In this document: positions 1 to 22,577 of the stretch, piece by piece | Position numbering within the stretch: position 1 is the first letter of the stretch | Layout: every line of letters begins with the position of its first letter | NCBI GenBank assembly: GCA_003260075.1 | Contig: QLIY01000492.1 | Coordinates: forward strand, 46,094-110,093 | DNA length: 64,000 nucleotides | From: Phallusia mammillata | Taxonomy: Eukaryota > Chordata > Ascidiacea > Phlebobranchia > Ascidiidae | Reading direction: 5' to 3' | Notes under the pieces: model-generated | Told to the model about the DNA's origin: nothing | Database searches by the model: none | Seen by the model: the letters and a program-made list of their open reading frames with translations, nothing else | Translations under genes and position numbers: made by a program

Positions 1-330
1 TAATTTGAAAAATGCATGCTCTATAGTTTGTTCTTGTTTGCAAGTAGATTTAGAGTGTTATATTGCTTAAAAATGCCAAAATTGGAGTTTTATTTATTGT
101 AATTGACGGTGTGCTATTTTTGTTACCCATAATGCATTGCTGTATTAACGTGTAAAATCATAGTGACGTCATCGTCAATACAGTTCAGAATTTGAGCGAC
201 TTCTAACTTGTGACGTAAACGTGTTTTTTACCCACAATGCATTGCTGACTTTACAACTAACATATTCGTGATGTCATATAGTGACGTCAGCGATCCGACC
301 TGTGACGTAACCTTGTTTATTTCCCCACAG

Positions 331-10068
<9,738 letters not shown>

Positions 10069-10145
10069 GACAATGTGACCTTATTGTACACTTTTCTGCA
10101 CGGCGCAATATGGTGCTAAAAACTTTTATGCAAAAGCATAGAGCC

Positions 10146-10151
10146 AATAAA
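10146..10151 (+). terminator. Poly(A) signal candidate for thrombospondin
   Basis: AATAAA lies about 78 bases after the in-frame TAG reached by reading through the last thrombospondin exon. It supports the unspliced end of the gene. The hexamer is common in AT-rich DNA, so the support is moderate. Confidence 0.45.
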
Positions 10152-11123
10152 TGATAAGCTGCAGACAGTGCACACTGTTCGAACCTATAAGGTCTCATCA
10201 AAACTTTTATGTTTGTTTAAAATCTTAGATTCTATTCCTTACGATTTCAATCGTCAATCGATCGGGGAACACCCCTAAGTGAGAATGGGTCGGAAGATTC
10301 GGGGAACCCCCTGTTGCGCAGGAGGAGCGTGGCTTTGTACAGTAAAAGCATTGTGTGCGTTTGAAGCGTGTATTTTATTTCCAATGTTTTACATTGTGCG
10401 TTTATGTTAATTTTATGTGTTGAGTCAACATTCAAAGTTAACATACTCACTCAGTCTTTTTTAGTTTGTATTACAGCAAATTTGTTTGACACATTCTAAA
10501 ACATATTGCAGCTAAAACACAATTTTTCGTTAAAACTGACACTAACTCTATACTTATTGCATTTCATCACTTTTTACAAAATTATCTGATCGCATTTTAT
10601 TTTTTACACAAAATTTTGCCTTTTTTCTGATTTTTTTTTGCCTGACTTCACTTGCATGTCTCACTTTATCTGCACTCACATTTTCGCTACAGCGATTATT
10701 TTCTGTTTGGCGCAATTACACACACAGTCACGTGACATTGTTTGTCGGTTACGTTTTTGTTTCACTAACTCAAGATCAGTTTGAAAGTCAACGAGAAAAG
10801 TTTTGATTTGCAACAAATATTGATTTTGTATGAAAAATCTAAAAGCCGACTCAAAATGCAGGAGTCACCAAACTTTTTTTCACAGCGGGCCAGATAACTA
10901 AAATAATTTGAATATTCACTCACGAGAGCCGCATGGCCTACAAGCCCTGACGCAGCTTTTCCCAAACTGGACATGCGAGGCAGTTTTGACAGGAAGACCA
11001 TGGGCTTTTCCACAACCTTAGTTCTAGTCAGATGGTGCCGCTGTTAAATTGTAAATTAATGACTGTGTAAGTCAATGGTTCTCAACTCGTTTCGGGCCAT
11101 GGACCACCGGCCCAGTAAAAATA

Positions 11124-11156
<33 letters not shown>
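11124..11156. other. Long poly-G placeholder gap (33)
   Basis: A pure G run inside the hAT-like element at 10859-11582. No repeat lies across it. Confidence 0.75.
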
Positions 11157-11157
<1 letters not shown>

Positions 11158-11286
11158 AAGTGTCTCATAGATTGACTAATGTTCCTCTATCGCAGGGGTT
11201 CTTAACCAGGGGTGCGAGAACTGTTCCTAGGGGGTGCAAAAAGGCTAAATCATTAAGGTTGGTTAGGTCTATTATATATAAATATA

Positions 11287-11288
<2 letters not shown>

Positions 11289-11370
<82 letters not shown>
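11289..11370. other. Long poly-G placeholder gap (82)
   Basis: A pure G run inside the hAT-like element. It yields false poly-Gly and poly-Pro ORFs. Confidence 0.85.
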
Positions 11371-11371
<1 letters not shown>

Positions 11372-14300
11372 GTTCGAACACAAATACTAGTCTTTGATTT
11401 TGTCTGTGACGTAAAACCGCGTTTGGTTTAACCTATGCGTTGTAGTCCTGTCAGTACAGGTAAAAATGTTACTAGAATGTATTTTGCAGGTTTGCGCATC
11501 TTCAATGTACTACGTTTTCGTGTCTGATAAAATGACACCAAGGGCCGAATCTGGCCCGTGGACCGTAGTTTGGTGACCCCTGGTTTAGTCGGTTATTTTA
11601 CTTTTAACTTATGTCACAACCACGTTTTAGTAGATGTTGAATTTAGTGATAGAACAATTAAAACGTTCGTTAACTAATTAACAATCGTGGAAGCGATTGT
11701 TGCCTCATAATTGTGATTGTCGCTTATTAATGACGTGTCAATGGCTGGGTGGCTAAATTTGACGTATAGTGAAAATCATCGTCAGACTTTGAATTCAGTT
11801 TGAATGTTGTTAGTTACCACAAACGAATAGATAAAATAGCAGTAGAGTTTACTTTGGTAACTTCGTATTAAGGTTTCAAAACAAGAAGTAAACAATTTTC
11901 GGCAACTTTGCTGATAGCAGATCAAACCTTGTATTGCTCTTAAACGGAAACAAAAAGTCCCAGTGCCATCAGGTAGATTATCACATAATTTTAAAGTTCC
12001 CCATGCAATTTAAATTTTAAGCTTAGTTTTGTAAATGGGGATTCCATTTCTGTGCAGATAGGTTATCAACGAAAGTTTTGATTTGTAAAAATATATGTTG
12101 TTTTCATTTATTTGGTGTTCAAAGTATTTTATTGTTGCCAAAATACCTTTCCTTTTTACGTGTAGTCACGCACCAGTTTAGAAGGAGCAAGTGATTTATT
12201 GAGCACTGAAGATATGGTGAGTATTCAGTTGCGTAGTTTAGAGAAAACATGCGCTTTGGGAGAGAAAACTTAGCAAAGTTATATACGGCAAAGTTTGGAC
12301 GCATTTATAGACAGTTTAACATTCTGCTGGGGGTGTATAGACATGTATGGGTACGAATGAGTTTAACGCGTGAGAACCGATTTAAGTTCGTTACTACATC
12401 GGGTGACTGATGACAAGATAATGTTTAAACCCTTCCCCAAGCAGACCTGTTATCGGATCGGATGATCGGAGCAATTATCTCCGGCATCTTGACCTTAAAC
12501 GTCCGGACGCACGACTGATGTGTTTTTCTCTGAATGTGACATGTTTGTTTGCACGCAGAGGATGAACGTATTTAAAATGTAGATGCTTGCGTGAATTGTT
12601 TTTCTGGTTAGCATTAAAGGTGTGCTAAGGTGAGGGTTTGAGCTGAAGTTTGACATAATTTTGTGATTTTGCACCCGATGTGGCGGCAGAAATACTCGAA
12701 ATTAAATTGCATTGTCAGCACTTTTACCATGAAACGACTTCATATGCAACTTTTTATTTCGCATAGAATAAGAAACAAAAAAAATCTAGATCAACACGAC
12801 GAAAGCTGTGTTCAAATTTAGAATTGCTGTGTTCAAATTTGGAAATTATCTCAGTCATAAGTAAAACTGCCAAAGATTTTTCATATTTTGCAGCGACAAT
12901 ATTTGGCAACAAAATATATAGAGCAGAAAGGCTCAAAAATTTTCCGACAGTTTTAATTGAAATCAGTGTTTAAAATACTTCATGAAAGGAAAAGTGCTAA
13001 GTGCTTGAAATACCGTGTCCTATGGCTCGATTGACAACCAGCACTATAATGACAACAGTGATTGTTGAAACGTCTGCATTATGTATTCTATATACACCAG
13101 TACTCTGTCAGTTATGTTTTTGTTCCTCAAGAAGTACTTGTATTTTTAAATCACTGTTTTCTTCCTGATATTTAACCGTCAAAGGAGAAACTCATTTTAG
13201 TAAGATCAGAATGTTTAAATCAAACTGTTTATGGATTCAGTCGCATTTTAATGTTATTTCTCCTGCCGCGTTTCGACCAATATCTGACTCATTAAACTTT
13301 TTATTTATTTGCACTAAAAAGTCGAAAAGCCACTTTAAACTTTTTGAGCCGTCGCTTTAGGCAGGCTTTACCACCAACCGCTGCTACTAATGCCACAACC
13401 CGACAATACCAAGATAGAAATCAAATATACCTTGCGATTTAATCCTTCCAGTTTCGATGTTCCTTCTAAATAAGGAAATCTTTTGCATTTTATCTACTTC
13501 ACAAGAAATGATAGTTTGTCACTTATTAATGATAATCACAGCAGAGTTATAAGCGTCCCGAAACTAAAATATTTTCATAAACGAAACTTTATTTAGACCC
13601 GAAAGGTTGGTTTATTTAAGGTAAATTTCACAAATGTTTGAGTATAAAATCAGGCTCGAATCAAGCCTGTTTTATTCTAAAATAAACTCGTATGTCGTTT
13701 ACAATTCTGCAGCATCTCTTGCTTCCAACGAAATTCCAATTTAATTAAATATATTTAACAGAAATATCCAACATTAAATATCCTGACACGTTGAGCCATA
13801 CTTATAAAATACCTTTAACTTTAAGCCCGTTATATTTATATTCGATTAAACAAATTAGGCGATCAATTCATCTGCGCCAACCGGTTTTTGGTTGGTTCGC
13901 TGGTTTAACCGACGTGTATTAGCGAAATTAGCAATCTCTAAATATACCTGAAGCACCTGTGAGATCGGCATGTTTCCGGATCTGTTCTGTTAAATTTCGC
14001 AATAAACTGGATTTTTGAATAAAATTTACGTAATGTTCAGCTTTAAACACTAGTTTTGCTTAGTTAACTTTATTACTTTGAAAATTTTTACGAGCATAAA
14101 AGTTTTTGTAGCTATTTTCCATCAATCTGACAAGTAACAAGCTTTACCGTAGGACTTGATCACCTAATAAATTGTTTCAATGTTTGATATATTTAGGCAG
14201 TTTGCTAAAAAATAAGTAACTTTAAAACTCAAAACTAAGTATAACCACGCGACATTTTGGCAAATCACAGAAATCAAAGATTAGTTTTCAAGATGAAATA

Positions 14301-15400
14301 TTTTTGTCCAGAATTTTCAATTTTCCGAAAGCAATTCGTCGATTTTCAGATTGTATCGAAAATAAATAGTTCGCTTTAATGTTTAACCTCGTGCAGTGCA
14401 GAGAATTGCCTGAAGCGCTTAACGCACACGCGCCAGTTTTCATGGCGAGCTTATAAATAGCAATGCTCGACATATCTAATCAGTCTCCTGAAGTAGTGTT
14501 GGTGAGATTGGAGAATGTAGAATAATTTAGCGGGGAATCGGACGTTAATTCGCGGCTGCTTCGCGTAAACTTCCAGGTGGTCTTTGTAATTGGAAAAGCG
14601 TGCGCTTTAACGTGAATTTAAATGGTAATTTCCTGTAATTACCAGCGATTAATCGTAATTGCTACAAATTTGTGAAATTGCCACTCAAACCTGTTAGATT
14701 ATGTTGCAATTTTTATTTGCTATGACAGATGTTTGAAAAAATATTTAGCTTTTTCGAAGAAGATTTTAAACGTTTGTTTTTGTTTTGTAATAGACATTCT
14801 GCTTAGCGAAGGTTTGTTATTAGTTAATGAAAAGTTATATTCAGCGTTGCTAAATGTCATGGCAATTTCAACGTGGTTTCAGTTTTGTAATTTCTCGGAA
14901 AATTGCTTCAATTAGACGGTTATTAAATAAGGAGTGATCAACCTGTGTCAGGATTTCAGTGAAAGAAAACGTTGTCAGGAAAAGTGTTTATCCTTCAAAC
15001 GAGTTTTAGTTTGTATTCGAGAAAGAAAGTGATACTAAAGGTTGAAGAAACCTGTTGAGTGTTTAAACTCTTTGTATTTGTATTCGTTTAAAGGATTATA
15101 GAAATGCTTGATTATAAACACATGTCAGTTATTTAAATGCAATTGCAATGTTTTCAAGTTTGGATAGTTAAGATACGTTATACGTACCCTAAAACTAAAG
15201 TGTGGCTATTTTAGATTATTGATTTTAATTAAAGAAGATTTGCTTACAGACAAAAGCGTTAGACAACAAATTGCATCAGTTAAAATTTATCAATTTATTT
15301 ACTTTTTGTTTTTTAGTTGACAATCGACGATAAGCTTTGTGCAGAGGCTTGGAGTAATTTTAATTTCTTAAAACTTGTTTGTGACAAAATTTGTGGAAGT

Positions 15401-18400
15401 ATGATTGTGACGTCACTCGTGCAGACGTCAGTTGTTGTCCTGGCAACTATTTTCCAAGCATCGGCCAATAGGAGCACGATACGTAAGTTTTATTAGTTCA
15501 GGTTGTAAATTTTAAACGCGTATTTGATGTCTACATATCATTTACCGATGAGTATTAGCTTGTAAAGACACGAATATTTTATACGACATTTGTTACACCC
15601 AATAGTGATGTCTGCTTAACAATTAAAAAAACACTCGTTGAATATACTAATGCAGTGGTTTCCAACTTTTTCGACAAACTATTTAAAACCTTTTCGTTCC
15701 TCCCTAATATACTGCATGGTACCTAAATGCTAAACCTTACAGAGATCATTCAAAACTGGGGCTTCATTAACTTTACAAGATATATTCCCAAACCTCAAAT
15801 GTTTATTTACTGACCACCACATGTAAACATTGAAAGTAAATTCCTCCTTGTTTGGGACTACACTAGCATATTTATTTTTAATAGTCACAAAGTTACAAAG
15901 GTTTGGATATTAAAAAAATTGTCAACCAAAAAATACGCAATATTGTGAAGGAAACCAAATTCTTAAATCAGTCGTCTGCAAAAACATAATCGAGCCTAAT
16001 TGTTTCAACTTAATTTAAGTAATCTTTGTAATTGAGTGGCAAAATTCTTATCCCAAACCGCACCCTGATGGTTCGGATCAAGCAAACTTTGCCCTTCTCG
16101 TTTTTCTTCATTCCTGGCTTTTGATTGGCTTCTGATAATTCGCGCGGTTTTTCCGTGACCTCGGGTCAATTTGAAGGTTAAAGTTTCAGGAGAAATTCCT
16201 TGAAATCGGATAAACTTTTAAACAACGGCTCGATTTCGTGCAAATACTCCAAATATTTGAAGTACCTTTGGAATATAGGACTTTGAAACCTGCTTTAGCG
16301 GTTTGGTTTATTGCGTTGCTTCGGGGGTACGATTTTTCGCGTAGTTTTGTTTAAACCAATCAAAGGTACAACTATATGAACAAATGGTTTTCAAACTTTA
16401 GTTATTTTTTGTTTGTTTCTTTTCAATTTTCTCGACCAATTGCGCAGGCCGAGCTAAAAAATATTTCCGCGGCATAACTTAATAGATTGAACAGTCACAC
16501 TATCTGACATTAAATACGATCGTAGAAAGAAATCTTAGCGGTTTGCCAGAAATCAGCTTTGCAAAGGCCAATCCCATCAATACTGGAATACATTAAATTT
16601 TATTACAATAGTGCAGATTATTAACCCAAAAACTCTTCCATATATTAGGTACATTTGCGAATTTTGTGAGGTAAATAAGAGATTATTTATTTTGCAACAT
16701 TTGATATTTTGTTCATGTTTAGAATGTGGTCGGACTGGTGCTTCAGTAAATGCTCGGGTGAGTGGAGGATCCGAACCAAAAAGCTCTGAAGATTGGCCCT
16801 GGATCGTGAGTAATTAACACTTAAGTTGTCACACTTACACTTATAATAGCTCCAGTCGAGATTTTTACCAAAATGTTGCTTCGTCATGATGCCTGTTTAT
16901 TAGGCCTTTGACGAATAACCGTTACACTAATTACACTCGCTTAAAGAATCTGCTAAATACAAATTCATCTTAAACCGATGCTGTTGTTATTTGTAAAATA
17001 ATTGCAATGTTGGGGGGGGGGCGGAGGATCCGAACCAAAAAGCTCTGAAGATTGGCCCTGGATTGTAAGTAACACCTAAGTTGTGACATTTACTTTATCT
17101 ATCATAACTCCAGTCGAGATTATGCATTTTGATTTGATTCATTAACCACTGCTGTTGTTATTTGTAAACAAATTTGCAACGTTTCCAGGTCAGATTGTTT
17201 TACCAAGCCCAGAGCTTTTTCAAAACATTGACCCCAAACGTTTATTAAAGTGAAATTACGACGTAAACGAGACCAAATTATTCAAACTTATATACCCGAA
17301 CTCGTATCCTGCCTATCTAAAATACTGTTTTTCCTGAATACACATTAGCAATAGTTTTGTTTTTCACTTCACCACTAGAATAGTAATAATTGTGATTTGA
17401 TTTTAGGTGACTTTGAACACTGGTCCTTACTTGTTTAACCCTCCCCGGTCGTGGAATCTTGGACATGACTGTGGAGGAACAATTGTTCACGCACAATGGG
17501 TGATTACTGCAGCTCATTGTCTTGACGAGTAAGTCCAAACTGAATTTCAATTCAAAAATGTTTTTAGTTTTAGGTCGAAACAAAGTATGCATTCTGCAGC
17601 TAACTTATCATTCCATGACTCTGTGCTTTTATAAAAGCGTTTTTTTATGGTTGGAAATTTTGGAAAGTAAAACTATTTTCAATCGATTTTATAAACAGAT
17701 TAGCGGGGGGGGGGTAGAAAGCCAAAGATGTTTTAAAAGATTTTTTTACAGACGTAAATTTTTTTAAATATAAATCAAACTTTTAGTCTGAGCAATGCAC
17801 ATCTTTTTATATTTTTGTGCAATTTTCTGCAAAAAAATCATTGCAAAAGTGGTTTTAGTAGCTATTTCAGTGTTATGTCGCAAAAAATGTCAAAAAAAAG
17901 CAAATGACAAAATTGAGGCACGCAGGCAAATTGTCAAATGTCCAGAACCGGGGGGGGGGAATAAAAGTGCTTTGCCAAAATCCATAGCTCCTGTGAAAAT
18001 ATATTTAAGTTCTGCAACAAATTAGTCTATAAACTTTTATTGAAAGGTGAAATTGCGACGTAAATATTTCCGAACTTGATGCCAGGCCCAAATCAAGCAT
18101 GTCTTATTCAAACTTATACCCGAACTCAAACCCCAGTCTGAAACACGCCCAACTTCCCGATATGCCCCGAATACACATTTTCAGTGGTTTTGTGGATTTT
18201 TACACTTCACCACTTCAATAGTAATAATTGTTATTTGATTTTAGGTGACTTTGAACACAGGACCTTACTTGTTTAACCCTCCTCGGGGGGGGGGGACTGT
18301 GGAGGAACGATTGTTCACGCACAATGGGTGATTACGGCAGCTCATTGTCTCGACGAGTAAGTTAACTTTGTCCAAACTGAATTTCACATCGAAATGTTTG

Positions 18401-19677
18401 AGGTCGAAGCAATGTATATTAAATGCTGTTAAAGTTTACCTGTCTGCTTGTAAACGATTTTGATTTGTGTACTGAATCCTTTACTATACTGTTTCTGTTT
18501 GCTTTTTTCCACTACTTTATTTAATCACTGATGACCCTGTTTTCCATTAATGCGTTTCGGCTTGTTGCATAACGACACGACATACGGCAACTTTCAGTTT
18601 TCGGACTGTCGCCTGATTGTCGAAAAGACAAAAAAGTACATTATCTGCAGCTACCTTATAATTTCATGACCCTGTGGTTTAATGAAGTCGTTCTTATGGT
18701 TGGAAATATTGGAAGATAAAAACTATTTTCAATCGATTTTATAGACAGTCGATTAACCGTTGGTAGAAAGCCAAAGATTTTTTAAAAGATTGTGTATTTA
18801 CAGACGTAAATGTTTTCAAATATAAATCAAACTTTTAGTGTGAACAATTTACATGTTTTTTATATATTTGCGCAATTGTCTGTAAAAAAAATCGTTGCAA
18901 AAGTGGTTTTAGTAGCTACTTCAGTGTTATGTCGCAAAAGAAATGTCAAAAAAGAGAAAATGACAAAATTGAGGCACGCAGGCAAATTGTCAAATGTCCA
19001 GAACCCTGTTATTTGTTTGATAACAAACCTAAATTGGTAAAAATTCGGGGCGTTGTTTGCGATTCGTGACAGATTGAAACCTTTTAGGGGCTTTGAGGGT
19101 TAGTTTTCCTGTAAATAGGAATGTTATTGCAGATAATAACAACACACTTTGCTAGTTTAAACACTTGTCGGTTGTAATTTGACTCGTTTAATTCGAAAAG
19201 TGAAAAAAATCCTTTCATTTTTACTGCAATAAATAAGTTTATCTTTCGACCTGGTAAAACTGTTGACCAGACCGTGTGGGTTTTCTATTCCAAATTATTT
19301 CCAAAATTATAAATTATTTCCAAATTAAATAGAACGTAGTCATTTTATTAACCAAACGTTTCTACAAAAACAATTCAACCTTTTATCAGTGTGGTGGAAT
19401 TGATTGGCCTTTTCTCCATTCCCTTTCATTTCCCTGTTTCCGCTTCTGTATTATTCATTCTTCACTAATGATGACATTTGTTGTTGTTTTTTCGATACGC
19501 TTGCTTAACAAAATGTCTGCGTTTTATTCGACATCGCTGGCAATTTTGTTCCAAGTAAAGCTATGTTGTACAATTATTTTTCTGTTGTTTTTTCTATTTG
19601 AATAAGTTTGCGTCGTTTAAATATTTCTCTGTCGCTTTTCTGTTTAAATAAGTTCATGTTGTTTAATAATTTATCAA

Positions 19678-19773
<96 letters not shown>

Positions 19774-21929
19774 AAAGTTTCCCGAGGTAACTCCTGACTT
19801 CTGGACCGTGACGGCTGGGGTGTTTTCCCGTCACGTGACCACAGCATCGGTTCAACGTTGGCAGACGAAGAAAGTTCTCAGATACATACGTCACAAAAGT
19901 ATGCCACATCGAGATCGTATGAACGTGTATGATATCTATGTTTCCAGCCTAATAATTAATCGTGATCAACTAAGACGAAAGCTAACAAGGCAATTTGATC
20001 ACTGCTTATTGTTTGTCTATTTTTGACTTAAGCGTTTGATGGCATTTAAATTTAAATGTTTAATGGCATCTAAGTTTATGAAAAAACAACTGCATTGTCC
20101 AACATAAAAAAACAATAGCAAACTGGCAACATTGTAATACATAAATGTTACGTTTTCGTTACATACTGCCATGTTTTTTACTTTGGCCTTGTTGTTGGAG
20201 ACGCATAAAAATGTCAACATACTTTAAATATCAGATTTTTTACCCGCAGTCAACCATTAATAAAAGGAAACTTTAAAGAGCAAACATATTTAGAGTATGC
20301 AGAATTTATGTGTATTAAAAATTAAAAACTTAAACTTTTGTGTAATATCAAATCTTAAAAAACTTTCCACGGTTTTGCATCGAACAAAGCTTTCAGTCTC
20401 TACCACTTCGTTTGTTTTTATGTTCAATTTCATCCCAACATCTAGGCGTGAATTTTTAAAAAGCAATGATTTCTCAAATTCGAAATATTCCTGCAGATTT
20501 CCGAGACGAGGGTGGAGCCCAACATCACGACATTGCGCTGCTCCAGTTAAAAACTCCATTCGTGTTCAACAACTTTGTTCGTCCAATTTGTCTTCCATAC
20601 TTCCGAGCTACAAACCCTGGCGTCCACAGCAGATGTAAAACTGCTGGATGGGGAATAACCTGTAAGTAGGATAGAAATCATATTGAGTTGGGTTGAGTTT
20701 GTTTCGTCGGTGATTAAAAAATGTACAGTCACATAAAAACAATCCCAATTACAAAATAACAAATCAATCACGGCGAAAAAACACGTGAAACCTTACAGCA
20801 TGATGTAAATAAGTTGGAAGTACATTTTGAAAATGCTCAAAAAAATCCTGTATAGTTTTTCTTCAGTCTTTCCAAATGCGCCACTTTTCAGCAAACTATC
20901 TTTTTTTATAAAATCTCAAATTTAGAGTCTTTTTCCAATTGATACGGGGTCGCTACCTTTATTTTTAATGATGTAAGATTAACGTAATGGTTACTTTGGT
21001 GATGTGGAAACTAAATTACAGAATAAAATAAAAAATGTGGTATTTCAATTTAAACTTGGGGGGGGGGGGGGGGGGGGGGGGGACGAATGTTGTCTTTTTT
21101 TACCAATTTTGCCTTAATAAATATAATATTTCCCAATCTTTTCGGTTCAAACTGAATTTGTTTGTTGTTTTTAGCTGAAAACAGCAAAGTGTATTCCCTG
21201 CGACTGCAAGAAGTCCAGATTCCAATCATCAATTATTCGACTTGCCGTCTGGTTTACCCCAATTCCGTGCAACGCAAGGAACACTTGTGTGGCGGGGAAT
21301 TTTACTACGGAAAAGTGGATGCATGCAAGGTAAGTTTACGACAAGTTGTCGTGGATATAATCTTGGACTGTTTGTGAAAAATAAACTTTCGTTGAAATTC
21401 AATATTAACAGTAATCAGTCAAACATATACTGCAAATCTATTTGTAACTTTGTGAACCACAAGCACCAGGCATACCAGTTGTACCATGCACACAGGTACA
21501 TGTTGTCCATCACCACTTTCGGTTTGACATAAGATCAATTTAGGGTACAAAGGCAGTCTTGATATTTTTTTAAATAAAGAAATGAATGTATTAATATGCT
21601 TGGGAGATTCGACATAAACGCCTTCAATGGGCCTGGCGTACTATAATTTATGAATGAGTGTGCCGCGATCGCTGGTCTGCAAAGACGCTTCAGGGCTGAT
21701 CCCAGTTATGAATTTATTCATCTTAGCAGCCAATTTTATTATTTTATTCCAGGGCGACAGCGGCGGTCCTCTCGCTTGTGAACTAAGTGACGGAAGTTGG
21801 TACTTGGCTGGAATTGTATCTTGGGGCGTTGGATGTGGTCGAAAACATGCCCCAGGAATTTACACAAATGTGAGATCCTATGAGCAGTGGGTGCTCAAAA
21901 GAATAGCGTACTACAGTTACAAAACATAA
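15401..21929 (+). CDS. Secreted trypsin-like serine protease (S1A), interrupted by gaps
   Basis: Exons: 15401-15482 (Met and hydrophobic signal peptide), 16723-16805, 17407-17528, about 19773-19916 (5' end lost in a gap), 20497-20661, 21175-21329 and 21753-21929 (TAA). Phases agree at every visible join. The catalytic triad is His in WVITAAHC, Asp in HHDIALLQL and Ser in CKGDSGGPL. Asp six residues before the catalytic Ser (VDACKGDSGGP) and the WGVGCG...PGIY loop indicate cleavage after Lys or Arg. There are no accessory domains, so it is a short secreted protease with a brief propeptide. Fourth-exon coding sequence resumes right after the 92-G run. The region 17022-19008 repeats earlier parts of the gene. 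The physiological substrate is unknown. Confidence 0.88.
15653..15860. mobile_element. MITE copy related to 36620-36843
   Basis: It begins CAGTGGTTTCCAAC and shares ordered blocks with 36620-36843: a phrase near 'gatcattcaaaactggg', then 'tttacaag', 'tgtttattta' and 'gtaaattcctcc'. The right inverted repeat was not found, so the boundary is approximate. It lies in the first protease intron. There is no coding potential. Confidence 0.5.
17012..17021. other. Poly-G placeholder gap (10)
   Basis: It separates the two copies of protease exon 2 and the intron that follows. Confidence 0.85.
17022..17064 (+). other. Partial second copy of protease exon 2
   Basis: Directly after a 10-G run this repeats the end of exon 2 ([14 protein letters not shown]) with its donor, and then a similar intron. 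It lacks the start of the exon. It is most likely the other allele's contig end, so it should not be spliced into a model with 16723-16805. Confidence 0.85.
17705..17714. other. Poly-G placeholder gap (10)
   Basis: The parallel copy near 18748-18764 reads through here without a G run, showing that the run is not present in the other allele. Confidence 0.8.
17950..17958. other. Poly-G placeholder gap (9)
   Basis: The left contig ends 'ccagaacc'; the parallel copy near 19004 continues uninterrupted. Confidence 0.8.
18245..18356 (+). other. Damaged second copy of protease exon 3 (catalytic His)
   Basis: It repeats the exon at 17407-17528, including the acceptor, the His motif and the donor, with several silent changes. 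An 11-G run replaces the middle (after LFNPP), removing about 20 bases. The surrounding introns are also repeated (about 17300-17949 versus 18180-19008). The intact copy at 17407 is the one to use. Confidence 0.85.
18285..18295. other. Poly-G placeholder gap (11) inside exon copy
   Basis: It replaces part of the second copy of protease exon 3, which is intact at 17407-17528. Confidence 0.85.
19592..19606 (+). other. Match to remembered Ciona spliced-leader sequence
   Basis: TTCTATTTGAATAAG agrees with 15 of the 16 bases of the Ciona mRNA spliced leader as I remember it. It is followed by TTTG and not by a GT donor placed as in an SL RNA gene, so it is not an SL gene. It lies just before the long gap in the protease gene and may be chance. 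Confidence 0.25.
19681..19772. other. Long poly-G placeholder gap (92)
   Basis: It hides the acceptor and start of the fourth protease exon; open coding sequence resumes directly after it. Confidence 0.9.
21058..21082. other. Poly-G placeholder gap (25)
   Basis: A pure G run in a protease intron without flanking repeats. A few border bases may be real. Confidence 0.65.
21617..21705. repeat. Dispersed repeat, copy in protease intron
   Basis: 'gggcctggcgtactataatt' then 'agtgtgccgcgatcgctggt' and 'cttcagggctgatcc' match 566-640 at nearly every position. It sits just before the last protease exon. Confidence 0.6.
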
Positions 21930-22343
21930 AGTACCGTTTTTGTGTTCTCTGTCGATTTTATCTTTTGACAAGCCTGCAAGTTATATTGTAGCCTACATTT
22001 TTCATCTTCATGCAAGGCAGTTATTTATCATTTTAATTATTTATCATTTTTCATTTCACTTAATTAACTAACTATCACCATTTGAAACGTGTTGCCCCAA
22101 GCGGACAAAAAAAATACTTTGGTACGAAATCTTTAGCTTGTACGAGATTTCTTTTTATCTTTTAGATGAGACTGCTTTGTTTTGAAACAAGCTCCCATTC
22201 TTGCCACTAACAATAACATAACATTGATGTCATAATGGTTATTGTTTTGCTTTATTTTGTGAACTTATGACGATTAGAGTTTCAGAACTCTTGAATTGTT
22301 TTGTGATTTTTTTACTGTGATTTGCGATAAACGTGTTCGTATC

Positions 22344-22349
22344 AATAAA
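22344..22349 (+). terminator. Poly(A) signal of the protease gene
   Basis: AATAAA lies 415 bases after the protease stop codon, in AT-rich DNA with no competing gene on this strand. It is the clearest such hexamer in this interval, giving a 3' UTR of roughly 430 bases. Confidence 0.55.
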
Positions 22350-22577
22350 ACGAATCTCCCGACTTTTTTATGTGTGGATATTGCCAACTTGTATTAAACT
22401 CAAGCCATACAAAACCAGTAAATATTAAAGTAAGCGTCCCTGTGAGCTTGTGGGCGCTAAAATTACATTTTGGCGTTTGGAAGTAGGACAGTGACAACGG
22501 AATTTGGCCATATATCTTTTTATTTGTCAGACATAAGCAATTTTGTAAAAATTGTTTGCGATGCAGACCACTTCTAA

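Larger units (their letters stand above)
10859..11582. mobile_element. hAT-like nonautonomous element with nested repeat fragments
   Basis: The left end CAGGAGTCACCAAAC and the right end GTTTGGTGACCCCTG form near-perfect terminal inverted repeats. Subterminal GGGCCAGAT and ATCTGGCCC are also inverted. Inside are pieces of other hAT-type ends ('aatggttctcaactcg' near 11083 and 'caggggttcttaacc' near 11194) and two poly-G gaps. I see no matching 8-bp target duplication. No transposase ORF is visible. Confidence 0.65.
10152..15400. other. Intergenic region, thrombospondin to protease
   Basis: About 5.2 kb without a recognisable gene. It holds a hAT-like element at 10859-11582, itself interrupted by other repeat fragments and two poly-G gaps (11124-11156, 11289-11370). 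The rest is AT-rich, with only short ORFs lacking domain similarity or splice-supported continuation. Promoter elements for the protease may lie near 15400, but I see no clear TATA box. Confidence 0.6.
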
